Shown here: positions 45,600 to 58,069 of the stretch, piece after piece
Layout of the letters: each line of letters opens with the position of its first letter
Position numbering within the stretch: position 1 is the first letter of the stretch
NCBI RefSeq assembly: GCF_040183065.1
Contig: NC_091120.1
Span: 191,473,627-191,537,626, forward strand
Reading direction: 5' to 3'
Length of the DNA stretch: 64,000 bases
Source: Periplaneta americana
Lineage: Eukaryota; Arthropoda; Insecta; Blattodea; Blattidae
The notes under the pieces: model-generated
The model's database searches: none
The model's input: only the letters and a program-made list of their open reading frames with translations
What the model was told of the DNA's origin: nothing
Position numbers and translations under genes: made by a program

Positions 45600-45740
45600 A
45601 GAGGGGTTCGGCCGGCGCCGTGGATAGTGTCCCGGCATGGCTCAGTTGGTAAGAGCGCTCAGCTCGCAGAGCTGAGAGGTCCTGGATTCGATTCCCGGTA
45701 CCGGTACGAATTTTTCTCGTACTGAATAGTAATAATAGAT
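45600..45740 (+). other. tRNA-like module (Cys-like GCA position)
   Basis: At about 45637-45708: GGCTCAGTTGGTAAGAGC (D arm), stem CTCAGC/GCTGAG around TCGCAGA (anticodon position GCA, C at position 33), T arm with GATTCGATTCCCGG, then CGAATTTTTCTCG with a terminator-like T-run. The acceptor stem pairs imperfectly. More likely a repeat-derived tRNA-like sequence than a tRNA gene. Confidence 0.55.
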
Positions 45741-47245
45741 CATAACACTTGAACTTTAAATTTTCTCTGTGAACAGCAATTTTTATTTGATTTTTTGAAA
45801 TAAGGAGCATTAGCAAGTTGTATGTTTGGGAATTTAGCCATTATGATATAAAGCCTTGGACCGAAGTTGCTACTGTGATTATATGCTACAGTTGTACTAT
45901 AAAATACATTATTATTTCGCTAAGAAATCATTTTTAAGAATATATTTTTAACAAAAAAACTAATTTAAAACTCCTGATAAGTGTAGTTTTACTCTGCATG
46001 TTGTTGCTCTTGAAGGTAGCTAATTGCAATACACGAATGGTTCAATGTAATCTGTCTTTTATATACCAAAGCCGCAGCTGTCTACCCACAAATACAGCGA
46101 ACAAATCGAACATACTTTAAACCGAACACTAAGGCAGTCTGCAGCTTTGCGTTCTGACTACAACGCCAGTCACTCAGTGTTATTATTTAATTTCTATTAT
46201 TCTCAACGAGTTTTGCAAGACTCTAGTTCGTATCACCATAGCAACTTGTCTTTGTAGCTACCACACAAACGAGGTGATTTTAATATTTCTGTAAGGGCGA
46301 TGTTACAGTAATGAGGTAAGTGGTTTATAGGGCGTATAAAAAGTCGTCACTCTGTTATAATGATGATAAAGCCATCTGCAATGTTAACGAAGCGGTGCCG
46401 TTACTCATGTTGTGCGGTTACGGAAGAAGGCTCCGTAAAATTTAAATGAGCTCTGCCTCCGCCGTGCTCGAACACTGGCCTTCTAAATGATGTAACGCTT
46501 CACTAATTCATGCCGCTCTCCGAGCGGGTACGTCGGTGTGTTCACACGAGACTACAATACACGCGCCTGCTCTTATTTCCTTCCTAACTGATCTTTAAGT
46601 TTACTGAAGGATGCGTACATACCACGTGAAGTTAATGAACATAGTTAATTTATAATTTTCGTTTACCTGATAAAGTTTTTATTTGTTAAAGTTTCGTTGA
46701 CTCTTTTACCTTTTTAAAGTTTCGTTATACTAAAATCACCTTTTCAGAACTTCATGGCTTCAATTCGTGAAATAAGTGTCAAGTGCATAAAAGCTTATAT
46801 TTTCTTTTCTCAGGGTTTTATTTCTTAAAGGGACTACTTTGACTTGTTACAAGCTGACAAGGAAATCAGAGACAAGTGAGAAGTCAGGTCAGTTTGGTTT
46901 TTAGATTTTTTGTCAAGCTTGTCAAGTGATTGGTAATAGTTGACAAGTTTGACAGATCACAATATACTGCAGTGGTTCCCAACCTTTTGAATGTCCATTA
47001 GAGTTCGTACTTCATTTTGCAAAATGTTGACCCATAAAAATCCTTTACTCATTAAATATTTGTATCATGTTATGAATTAAACATCCTAAGTAAAATGATG
47101 GCGATATTAGATTTTAGTTTTACTTCTGGATAATATGAAAATACATAAATACAGAGATAATTTACGTTCTATCACTTTTTCTAAGAAAAATGAAATTAGA
47201 TTTTTAGACTTAATATAAAGTTATTAATGGAATGGTTGAGAAATC
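45741..47245. other. Unassigned; hAT-like end at 46971
   Basis: No coding domain. CAGTGGTTCCCAACCTTTTG at 46971 is a typical hAT terminal sequence, but no opposite end was found. 46380-46560 is locally GC-richer. Confidence 0.4.
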
Positions 47246-48150
47246 TGATTCAATAAATGCCTTGCAGTTGTCAGTTTCAGGAAATCTGGTTCAGTAATTG
47301 CTTTGCAGTTGTCGGTCTCGAGAAATCTTGTTCAATAAATGCCTTGCAGTTGTCAGTTTCGAGAAATCTGGTTCAATAATTGCCTTGCAGTTGTCAGTTT
47401 CAGGAAATCTGGTTCAGTAATTGCTTTGCAGTTGTCAGTCTCGAGAAATCTTGTTCAATAAATGCCTTGCAGTTGTCAGTTTCGAGAAATCTGGTTCAAT
47501 AATTGCCTTGCAGTTGTCAGTTTCGAGAAAATCTGGTTCAAAATTTGTTTGCAGTTGTCAGTCTGGAGAAATCTGGTTCAATAATTGCCTTGCAGTTCTC
47601 AGTTTCAGGAAATCTGGTTCAGTGATTGCTTTGCAGTTGTCAGTCTCGAGAAATCTTGTTCAATAAATGCCTTGCAGTTGTCAGTCTCGAGAAAATCTGG
47701 TTCAATAATTGTTGTGCATTTGGCAGTTTCGAGAAATCTGCTGTGCAGTTCTCAGTTTCAGGAAATCTGGTTCAATAATTGCTGTGCATTTGTCAGTTTC
47801 GAGAAATCTGCTTCAATAATTGCCTTGCAGTTCTCAGTTTCAGGAAATATGGTTCAATAATTGCTGTGCATTTGTCAGTTTCGAGAAATCTTGTTCAATA
47901 ATTGTCTTGCAGTTCTCAGTTTCAGGAAATCTGGTTCAGTAATTGCTGTGCATTTGTCAGTTTCGAGAAATCTGCTTCAATAATTGCCTTGCAGTTGTGA
48001 GTTTCGAGAAATCTGCTTCAATAATTGCCTTGCAGTTGTGAGTTTCGAGAAATCTGGTTCAATATTTGCCTTGCAGTTGTCATTTTTTAGAAATCTGGTT
48101 AAATAATTACCTTGCAGTTTCAGTTTCGAGGAATCTGGTTCAATAATTTT
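47246..48150. repeat. 41-bp minisatellite, ~22 units
   Basis: Unit GGTTCAATAATTGCCTTGCA + GTTGTCAGTTTCGAGAAATCT, with alternating variants (AGTAATTGCTTTGCAG, CAGGAAATC) suggesting higher-order dimers. Cys/Ser-rich ORFs are by-products. Confidence 0.93.
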
Positions 48151-49317
48151 ATTTAAAAAAGTATACTTATTTATTTATACGTAATAGAATTTATAAGTGG
48201 AGTCAAATTCTTTCGCTTTTTCTGCATTGTATTCTCATTACCTTTTCCTTCCTTTCTTTCCTTCTGTCGTCTTGCATTATTTCTTTTCCTGCATGGATAT
48301 CTGTTTCATGTGTATTAGCGACTCTGCATTTGCGTGCATTCCGAAGTGTGTCAGTGTAAATGTACCTGTCGAGGTAGCAAAATATCTAATATAAAGTGTA
48401 TTATAAGAATGTGGTTATGTAACGTGGACGGAAATGTAAATTATAATACGAGAAACTAAATTATTTCGGAATGCAGACAATGTATAATGACAAAGCATGT
48501 GTCATCTCGATGACACTATTTATTCCGTTGTTACTCTGTTCTCTGCTGCCTCCCCACACGCAGTCTGCCGTGCTATTTACTCATTGTGTTCTATGCCACC
48601 TGAGAATTAAGTGTTTTGTAATAATTCACTGCACACAGCAGGTCTTTCAATTGTCCCGTGAAGGCCCTCAGAAGACGTGTGTGGCTCTTCAGCCCATATA
48701 AACATGTCACACTTTGTCAAAGTCCGTGGGATCCACGCCGTGGTGAGTGTTTTCGCTGCACTGTCTTCTCGTCGTAATGGGCGCGGTGTTTTCATTGCTT
48801 TGAATCTGTGCCAAGAATTTTTCGTCATGTTGTCGTTGCGGCTCCTACATTTTTGTGCGTGCCCATAACTTGGCAACTCTTAGGCCCGAGGATACACAAT
48901 AAACAAGTGCTGATAACGCTCTCGGTATCTCGACGCTTGTACGTCACAAGCGTCTTTGGGGGGGGGGGGGTTCGTCTTGCTTTATGTGCGGAGATGCCTT
49001 CGCTTCTCACGTTATGTGGACCTCGTCTCATTAACAATTCCTCTGTGATAAACTTCCTCCGGTGACTGAATGCCATGCTGGTAGGCGGTCATATTTAATG
49101 GAACTTGAGTCAAGCCCTTCTGTGGTGAAAGACAGGATTCTCAGAACCCGAACTTTGAAATACTTGTCGAGGATGTCGCTAGGTTTCTCCAATTACTTCA
49201 CGTAAATGTTGGGAAAATAACTTCGTACATGCTACAATAATTACATTCAATATTCAACAACACCATGCTGACGAACCACTGTTTCAGAATCGTAAAAAAA
49301 AATTCGCAATAGCTGAA
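48151..49317. other. Unassigned stretch
   Basis: Several short ORFs (48471-48701, 48607-48876 minus, 48808-49065) lack recognisable domains. A G-run (11 G) sits at 48958-48970. No repeat family. Confidence 0.35.
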
Positions 49318-49318
49318 T

Positions 49319-49381
<63 letters not shown>

Positions 49382-50198
49382 TTTGGTTGGTTGTTTGTTC
49401 GTTTATTTATTTATTTTTTTACTTATTTAATTATTTACTTACTTATTTATTTACTTATTTATTTACTTGTCTATTTACTTATTTATTTACTTATTTATTT
49501 ATTACATATTTATTTACTTACTTATTTACTTATTTATTTCCTTATTTATTTACTTATGTATTTACTTATTTATTTATTTATTTATTACATATTTATTTAC
49601 TTACTTATTTATTTCCTTATTTATTTACTTATGTATTTACTTATTTATTTACTTATTTATTTATTTATTACATATTTATTTACTTACTTATTTACTTATT
49701 TATTTCCTTTTTTATTTACTTATGTATTTACTTATTTATTTATTTATTCATTCGTTCGTTCGTTCGTTTCTTTGGTTGGTTGGTTGGTTGGTTGGTTGGT
49801 TGTTTGTTTGTTTGTTTGTTTAGTTATTTATTTACTTATTTACTTATTTAACTGTTTACTTATTTACTTATTTATTTACTTATTGCTTTATTTACTTATT
49901 TATTCACTTATCTATTTATTTATTTACTTATGTATTTACTTACTTATTTACTTGTTTATTTATTACTTATTTATTTACTTACTTATTTACTTATTTATTT
50001 ATTCATTCATTCATTTATTTGTTTGGTTGGTGGGTTGTTTGTTTGTTTATTTATTTATTTACTTATTTAATTGTTTACTTATTTACTTATTTATTTACTT
50101 ATGTATTTACTTATTTATTTATTTACTTATTTACTTATTTATTTATTTACTTAATTATTTATTTACTTAATTATTTATTTACTTATTTATTTATTTAC

Positions 50199-50257
<59 letters not shown>

Positions 50258-50262
50258 TTTTG
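49318..50262. repeat. TTTA/TTAC low-complexity array
   Basis: About 945 bp of TTTA, TTAC, TTCA/TTCG and TTGG tetranucleotides in blocks (e.g. TTGGTTGG at 49774-49800). The phase is conserved, so three overlapping Leu/Tyr/Ile ORFs appear; none is a gene. Confidence 0.95.
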
Positions 50263-50545
50263 CAGTGTAGGCTTTCACGGCCGGAGTCTATAGATGTAGA
50301 TTCATTTTCCGGGCTGAGAGGCCTTGGTCTGTTGGTTGGTTTTATACCAGACGTTTCGTCTGCAGTTGCGGCAGACATCTTCAGTGGAGTGGTATGCGAG
50401 GTCGCAAGACTGATCAGTTGCCTCAGGTACGCCGAGATACCACTCCACTGAAGATATCTGCTGCAGTTGCAGACGAAACGTCTGGTATAAAACCAACCAA
50501 TAGACCACGGCCTCTCAGCCCGGAAAATGAATCTACATCTATTTA
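50263..50545. mobile_element. Penelope-like fold-back with hammerhead-like motifs
   Basis: Inverted arms of 105 bp (50291-50395 and 50437-50541) around a 41-bp centre. The arms contain CTGAAGA, a short stem-loop (GTCTGC..GCAGAC) and GACGAAACGTCTGG: right arm 50448-50483 plus strand, left arm on the minus strand. CTGANGA..GAAA..GTC is the hammerhead core order, reported in Penelope-like element terminal repeats. GGCTTTCACGGCCGG at the left edge is also typical, from memory. An extra base after CTGAAGA makes activity doubtful. Confidence 0.65.
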
Positions 50546-50559
50546 TTTATTTATGTATT

Positions 50560-51347
50560 ATATTTATTTATAGTACGTTTGACGTGAATACAAGTTAATA
50601 CAATGAAAGATAAACTAGCCCACGCCTGAATGAATAAGACTCGTGCTCAGGAGGGATTCCAGTACAGACAAAAATAAAATTAAAATTGAGAGTGAATACA
50701 GATTAAAAAGTGTTTAATGTGTTTAAACCCAAACTATAAATCCAATACAATTTTTTTAATTTTTTTATTAATTTGGAGAGTATTCGTGGTTAAAATATTA
50801 TTAGAATAAAATTTGTTTAATAATCTGGGACCTTGACTCATGCTATGATAAAAAGCTGCATTGGTTTTACATTTAGGTTCAGACAAACACAGAGAATTCA
50901 TATTTTTAGTTCTATATTTATGTATATACCTTTCAATGTTATTTAAGATTTCTGTCAAAATATTTCAATAAAATAAAATAATAAATTTGTTTAATGTTGA
51001 AAACTTTGAAATGTTTAAACAACAATTCAGTTGAGTAATCTTTCTGCTTTTTTTAAAACAAATTTTAAATACTTTTTTCTGTAGTAAAATTAATAGATAT
51101 AGGTTGGATTTATAAGCTCCACCCCAACCTATAATACCATACATAAATATACTCGTAGATTGAAATAATGCTAAAAAAAATTGTACGTAAACAGTTAATT
51201 GACAAAAAATTTCTTAGAAGAACAAAGTAATATGTATTACTTAATTTATTACAAATATAATGAATGTGATTATTCCATTTTAAATGATTATCAATAATTA
51301 TAACTAAGTATTTAACCTGATTAATTTAATTAATAATTGAACAATTG
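50560..51347 (-). pseudogene. LINE-C RT C-terminal fragment (copy 2), 3' part
   Basis: Minus strand: VKYLVIIIDNHLKWNNHIH (about 51300-51240), YYFVLLRNF, IIGWGG, CFKKSRK.TQLNC, then PKCKTNAAFYHSMSQGPRLL and the stop near 50735. Broken by stops and frameshifts. Its upstream part continues at 52622, beyond the inserted inverted concatemer, with NCSI duplicated in frame on both sides by the TSD. Confidence 0.8.
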
Positions 51348-52621
51348 AATAATTTCGAGGGAAAAATTGTTCCGGGGCCGGGTATCGAACCCGGGACCTT
51401 TGGTTAAATGTACCAATGCTCTACCAACTGAGCTACCCGGGAACTCTACCAGACACTGATCCAATTTTTCCCTCTATATCCACAGACCTCAATGTGGACT
51501 GACAACCGTCAAGCAACCAACATTGAGTGCACACTAACTCTGTGTGACTTAAATTGTGGTTTTCTGTTAACGAACAGTGATGTACATTATGAAAATCAAG
51601 ATTTCAGGTACAACTCCCTGCAAAGCTGACCCGAACAACTTCGAGGGAAAAACTGCTCCGGACCCGGGCACCGAACCCGGGACCCCCGGCCAAACGCACC
51701 AACGCTCCACCAACCGAGCCACCCGGGAACTCCACCAGACACCGATCCAACCCCCCCCCCCACATCCACAGACCCCAATGCGGGCCGACAACCGTCAAGC
51801 AACCAACACCGAGTGCACACCAACTCTGTGCGACCCAAACTGTGGCCCTCCGCCAACGAACAGTGACGTGCATTATGCAAATCAAGCTGCTCGCCAACAG
51901 AAAACCACAATTCAAGTCACACAGAGCCAGTGCGCACCCAACGCTGGCCGCCCGACGGCTGCCAGCCCACACCGAGGTCCGTGGACACAGAGGGAAAAAT
52001 TGGACCGGCGTCCGGCAGAGCTCCCGGGCAGCCCAGTTGGCAGAGCGCCGGCACGTCCAACCAAAGGTCCCGGGTCCGACACCCGGCCCCGGAACAACTC
52101 CCCCCCCGAAACCACTCAAATCAACCCCACAGGGAGCCACACCTGAAAGCCTGATTTGCATCTTTGAGTCTATAATACATCAATTAAATTTATAACACAT
52201 ATTCTTGAAGAATGTAAAGATATTTGTAGGAATTCTTAGCTGCTTAAAGCCAAAACTGGTTTATATATTATATTTCACACTTCAATCCAGAAAATTTTAC
52301 CTTACCTTGTTCTTCTAATGTGCACTTCATTTAATAACATGTGAATAACTGTTCGTTAACAGAAAACCACAATTTAAGTCACACAGAGTTAGTGTGCACT
52401 CAATGTTGGTTGCTTGACGGTTGTCAGTCCACATTGAGGTCTGTGGATATAGAGGGAAAAATTGGATCAGTGTCTGGTAGAGTTCCCGGGTAGCTCAGTT
52501 GGTAGAGCATTGGTACATTTAACCAAAGGTCCCGGGTTCGATACCCGGCCCCGGAACAATTTTTCCCTCGAAATTATTCAAATCAACTTTACAGGGAGTT
52601 ATACCTGAAAGCTTGATTTGC
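51348..52621. mobile_element. Inverted tRNA-like concatemer with one-strand T-to-C hypermutated core
   Basis: 1,274 bp flanked by a perfect 13-bp TSD, AATTGAACAATTG (51335-51347, 52622-52634), splitting a LINE-C frame. Order: minus unit, normal (51348-51600); minus unit, altered (51601-51886); plus unit, altered (51887-52160); unrelated 185-bp spacer; plus unit, normal (about 52346-52621, ending CTTGATTTGC). tRNA-like modules: 51370-51442 and 51656-51728 on minus, 52022-52094 and 52484-52556 on plus. The GC-rich ORFs on both strands at 51567-52195 arise from the base change and are not genes. Confidence 0.9.
51611..52151. other. T-to-C hypermutated zone (A-to-G on the minus strand)
   Basis: Aligned to the unaltered sister units, changes are nearly all T to C on the plus strand in both arms, centred on the hairpin apex at 51886/51887 (276 and 265 bp each side). 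Apparent A-to-G differences match G in other family copies and so are ancestral. T survives in the loop (ATTATG, 51872-51877) and mainly in TC and TG contexts. Confidence 0.85.
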
Positions 52622-52720
52622 AATTGAACAATTGTAATTTATATGGGAACAGTCAAAATTATGCATTTTAATTTTTAGTATAGTTGAAGTTGGTTTGTTA
52701 CCTTTACTATTTATAAATAC
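52622..52720 (-). pseudogene. LINE-C RT fragment (copy 2), 5' part
   Basis: Minus strand: STILKIKMHNFDCSHINYN, leading in frame into NCSI of the duplicated target. The reading continues at 51335 leftwards. Truncated at about 52720 by a (TTTA)-type run. Confidence 0.72.
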
Positions 52721-52832
52721 ATAAATAAATAAACACATAAATAAATAAACACATAAATAAATAAATAAACACATAAATAAATAAACACATAAATAAATAA
52801 ACACATAAGTAAATAAACAAATGAATAAATAA
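52721..52832. repeat. (ACATAAATAAATAA)n / (TAAA)n microsatellite
   Basis: Repeats of ACATAAATAAATAA, 14-18 bp period, then TAAATAAACAAATGAATAAA. Confidence 0.9.
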
Positions 52833-53025
52833 CGGTTAGCTCGTCTGACTGTGAAACGAGCGGGCCCGGGTTCAAATCCCTGTTAGAACAAGTTACCTGT
52901 TTGAGGTTTTTTCCGGTATTGTCCCTAAATCCATTAAGAGCAAATACTGGGTAACTTTAGGCTCTAGACCCTGGACTCATTTTGCTGTCATTATCACCTT
53001 CATCTCACTCATACTCTTGAGATAT
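52833..53025 (+). mobile_element. tRNA-derived SINE (family A, copy 5, diverged)
   Basis: ACGGTTAGCTCGTCTGACTG, B box GGGTTCAAATCCCTG, GTTTGAGGTTTTTTCCGGTA, GGACTCATTTTGCTGTCATT. Lacks the first bases of the head. Confidence 0.82.
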
Positions 53026-53594
53026 TTTTTTGTTATAAACTGCTGTAAGAGAAATTATGCAGATATTTGAACTGTGCGGTGGACATTTCTTTCCGTGTCA
53101 GGCGGAGAGAATGGTGTAGTGCGTGGCAGCAGTTTCCAAGGAGAAGGGCACCGTGCTAATTTGTGCATCGCCTGTTGTGGATTTCGAGCTTACTGAACCG
53201 TGAGTCCAGGCTTCCTTTTTCTGTTATTCTCAACGCGACTTCTGAGCCCTCCCCTAATTAAAACTGCTTTATCATTGTGCGCTTGACTCAGTGAACTGTA
53301 AAATGAGGCTCCGCTGGAATAACCCCTGATATTATACACTTTAAAGTGTTTTATCCCGGCATCTTCTATCCGAAGACGTTCGTCTAATCGAATAACGAGA
53401 TCCATGCGTCTTTCGAAGCTGAAACCACGATTTCAAATCCTGGCATGTTAAGTAGCATGACTTCAGACTTCCACAGTGTTTAGTGTAGTTAGAGTTTTTT
53501 AGGTACTTGCACCGTGTTTTAAAATTTATGTAAATACATCGAACGTCGTGGATTTATAATCGGCTTTAGCGTTAGAGAATAGTACATTATGCAA
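53026..53594. other. Unassigned stretch
   Basis: The minus ORF 53405-53190 has no recognised domain. Slightly GC-richer than its neighbours. Confidence 0.3.
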
Positions 53595-54270
53595 CGAGCC
53601 TATAATGATAGTAATTAAGAAGCGAGTATGGATGTTTATGAAACGAGCGCAAGCGAGTTTCATAATTTTCATATGAGCTTCTTAATTACCATTATAGGCG
53701 AGTTTCACACGACTTTTTATGCTCGACCATATTTCTAACTTGAAATTATTCAGATGTAAATTATACATTTTATTTGCATCTGACAAGATCGGAAGTGACC
53801 TTGTTCTAGGTCGTGAATTGTGAGATGTGCGCAGACGCGAAAGTATTGATTTTTTCCGAGGAACAGTAAAGTCATTGACCTTGTGTAATCCCGTTAAACT
53901 TGGTATAACTTTGATTATTGAATTGGACATTGAAAAACGAGATGACAAATTGTATTTATTTGAATATTATTTACATTTAACGCTAATTATTATAGTAACA
54001 GAATATAACGTTCTGCGACAGTATTGGATTTCCAGCCTCCGTGACTTTTCGCTAATTCTCTTTCGATTGCATATCCGATAATAATCGATACTTGCGGTTT
54101 TATAACGGTTCATAGTTGACTTGTTATTGGCTGAACACCTGTAAGCTGAGTTGTCATTGGCTGAAAACACCTGTACTTTAATGAGTAGGTGTACTTTAAG
54201 GACATGCATAAAGAACTGCTACCAGGTGTATAATTACTACATTTCGGCATGGTCGAGCATAAAATATTTA
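53595..54270. mobile_element. Nested palindromic (fold-back) segment
   Basis: Hairpin CCTATAATGATAGTAATTAA..TTAATTACCATTATAGG at about 53599-53693, with an inner ATGAAACGAGCGC / GCGAGTTTCAT stem. Independently TTTTTATGCTCGACCAT (53716-53732) is inverted at 54250-54265. No coding domain; probably a non-autonomous DNA element. Confidence 0.55.
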
Positions 54271-55319
54271 AAGATGTTAACTCATCTGTCGGAGCTGTTC
54301 TACAAGTCAGAAGTATGGGATATTGGGTAAGGTATGGATAGAAAATACGGAAGAATTAATAAAATGTGATATAAAGAACTGTTTTCAAGCATAACTATTA
54401 AGTAGTAACTACTCTTATACAAACATTTCGTCACGTTATGATCTTGCACCAATTATATAATTGACTATTTCGTTTATATGATGTCATTCCATTTTCGGTC
54501 AATGAAGTGTAATGAAATTTTGAATTCCAACCATTCACAGTCATACATCGCGATAATTTTTGTAGTTATATTTGTCACTATCAATTTATCGCATGGTCGT
54601 TCTTTTGTTTAGTCAGTGTCGCCAACTGTTTCCACGTAAATCGATGAGCATGAATCCATTGTATTAAATAAAGTACGAAATCCTACTTCCACATTTACAT
54701 CTTCATCTTCTAATTCCACGTCCATTGTATCTAAAGAAAATGACACTCCTTCATAACAATTGCTCATTTAATTAATGTATTAATCAGGTTACTTGTAATT
54801 ATACTATAAAATGTTTAAATTAAATTATGATTTCAGCAGATAATGAAAACGTATTTCTGTTATAATAACAAGACAAAAGTGCAGTACATGTAATTAACAT
54901 TGTTAAACCTGTATTTCGCTTTTCTCAATTGGCATTATTGAATAGCATTCAATTTCTTTTTTACAGTAATCGTTATTCATCTATTTCGACTTCACAATGT
55001 CTGAGTAGGTGAAGTATTCACAAATATACAATTATTAACATTTTGTGAGCGAATTTTAGGAATATATTATTTACATTTTTATTTTATTCACGAAATGGTC
55101 CTAATAGATGCCACCTGAGGTCTGAGAGCGAAGCGAGTGGATTTATTTGGGAATAAAATTAAGCTTATAACCGGAAGTATAGCATATAAAACTGTCTTGT
55201 TAGTGTCTAGCTTGTATAGTTTGTAGTTTTGTTTTCCTTCATCAGGTCCGTTTCACAACACTCTTCAACATCTTGCGATACTCAATCTCAAGCTTTCCCT
55301 GTTCATCCACTGATCTTCA
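54271..55319. other. Unassigned AT-rich stretch
   Basis: No ORF or repeat recognised. Confidence 0.4.
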
Positions 55320-55566
55320 TGAGACACTGTAAAAGATGACGAGTAACAGGATGTTCTATGAAAGTGTACCATTGTTAAGTGATTGTGGCTAGAGTATAGG
55401 TAAGAGAAACGAGACGAAAGGTAATTTGGTAATGAGGTATGCAGAATTCGAAAGAGTAAAGGTAAAGAGTTTAAATTTCTACGTTCCTTGAGCCGGAGCC
55501 ACGAAAGTCTTGAGAAGAACGGTAATATGTGATCATATCACCGTACATTGCATACTTATATGACGC
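55320..55566 (-). pseudogene. LINE-B fragment (copy 4), 3' part
   Basis: Matches 60130-60385 of the 60-kb LINE-B copy (TATAGGTAAGAGAAACGAGA, GAAAGGTAATTTGGTAATGA). It is interrupted by the GATA array; the rest of the protein resumes at 58070. Confidence 0.75.
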
Positions 55567-57099
<1,533 letters not shown>

Positions 57100-57100
57100 C

Positions 57101-57138
<38 letters not shown>

Positions 57139-57139
<1 letters not shown>

Positions 57140-58069
57140 TAGAACTTTATTGTCGAAGGCATAATGTATGCATAGACATGGTCAAATATATACAATTACA
57201 ATTTAATGTAAAATAAGTCAAATATATAAAAAAAAAACATTATTCATTTCCAGGGCCCATGCGTGCATCCTCAAGACTGTAGGGACACAATTTTATTAAT
57301 TTCGTTTTTATATAATTCCTAAATTTCAGAGAATTTTTTGTATATTTGATGTCATCAGGCAAACTGTTGTATATTTTGATACCTAAGACCATATATGTTC
57401 TACTAGTGTTTGTAAGGTGGTGGGCTGGAATAGTTAAACTATTTTTCTTACGAGTGTCATAGGTATGGAAATAAACAATTTTGATGAAAATCAGACAGAT
57501 TTTTATAAATTAGTAGTAAAACATTAAAAATGTATAAACCATAAACAGTTAGAATATTATATTGTAAAAAATGTTCCTTGCAAGAGGTCCTGCTGTCAAC
57601 ACCCGCTATGCATCTGACAATACGCTTTTGAGCAATAAATATATCGTTCAGCGTGGTTCCAGATCCCCAAAAACAGATACCATATGAAAGCCTTGACTCG
57701 ACGTGTGCGAAATAATAAGACATTAATACATCGTGATTTATTATCGTCCTCAAAATTCTGATTTGATAACAAATGCTATTGAGCTTAGAAATTAAACCTG
57801 TGCAATGGTGTCTCCAAGACAAACAATCATCAAATGTAACGCCCAAGAATTTAGTAGTTTCCCATTTACATAAGTATTGATCTTGAATAGAAATATTGAT
57901 GTCCTTCAAATTTCTCTTTTGAGAATTATGAAAGTAAATATATCCGGTCTTATTAACATTTAAGTGAAGCAGATTGCTATCAAACCATGTTTTGAGATCT
58001 TTTAACAGGTCACAACAGGTTGTCTCTAAATCCAGTTCCTCTCCATCTTCTGAACACGCTGTAGCACCT
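57139..58069 (-). pseudogene. LINE-C RT C-terminal fragment (copy 3) with GATA tail
   Basis: Minus strand: GATACSEDGEELDLETTCCD, LLKDLKTWFDSNLLHLNVNK, TGYIYFHNS, then (frame 57909-57457) KFLGVTFDDCLSWRHHC, YYFAHVESRLSYGICFWGSG, IFIAQKRIVRCIAGVDSRTS. Jockey-clade thumb/C-terminal region, 5' truncated just after the YADD position and fused to LINE-B at about 58070. 3' UTR 57456-57139. Confidence 0.87.

Noticed and set aside
49387-50270. 259-residue Leu/Ile/Tyr ORF resembling a membrane protein
   Set aside because: It is TTTA/TTAC simple repeat in frame; several frames are equally open.
51611-52151. GC-biased gene conversion or CpG effects as cause of the GC-rich core
   Set aside because: Those would also give A-to-G on the same strand. 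Changes here are one-directional on one strand and respect the hairpin loop. A sequencing artefact remains possible.
51577-52161. 189- and 185-residue ORFs on opposite strands
   Set aside because: They arise because T-to-C changes removed stop codons from a non-coding tRNA-like repeat.
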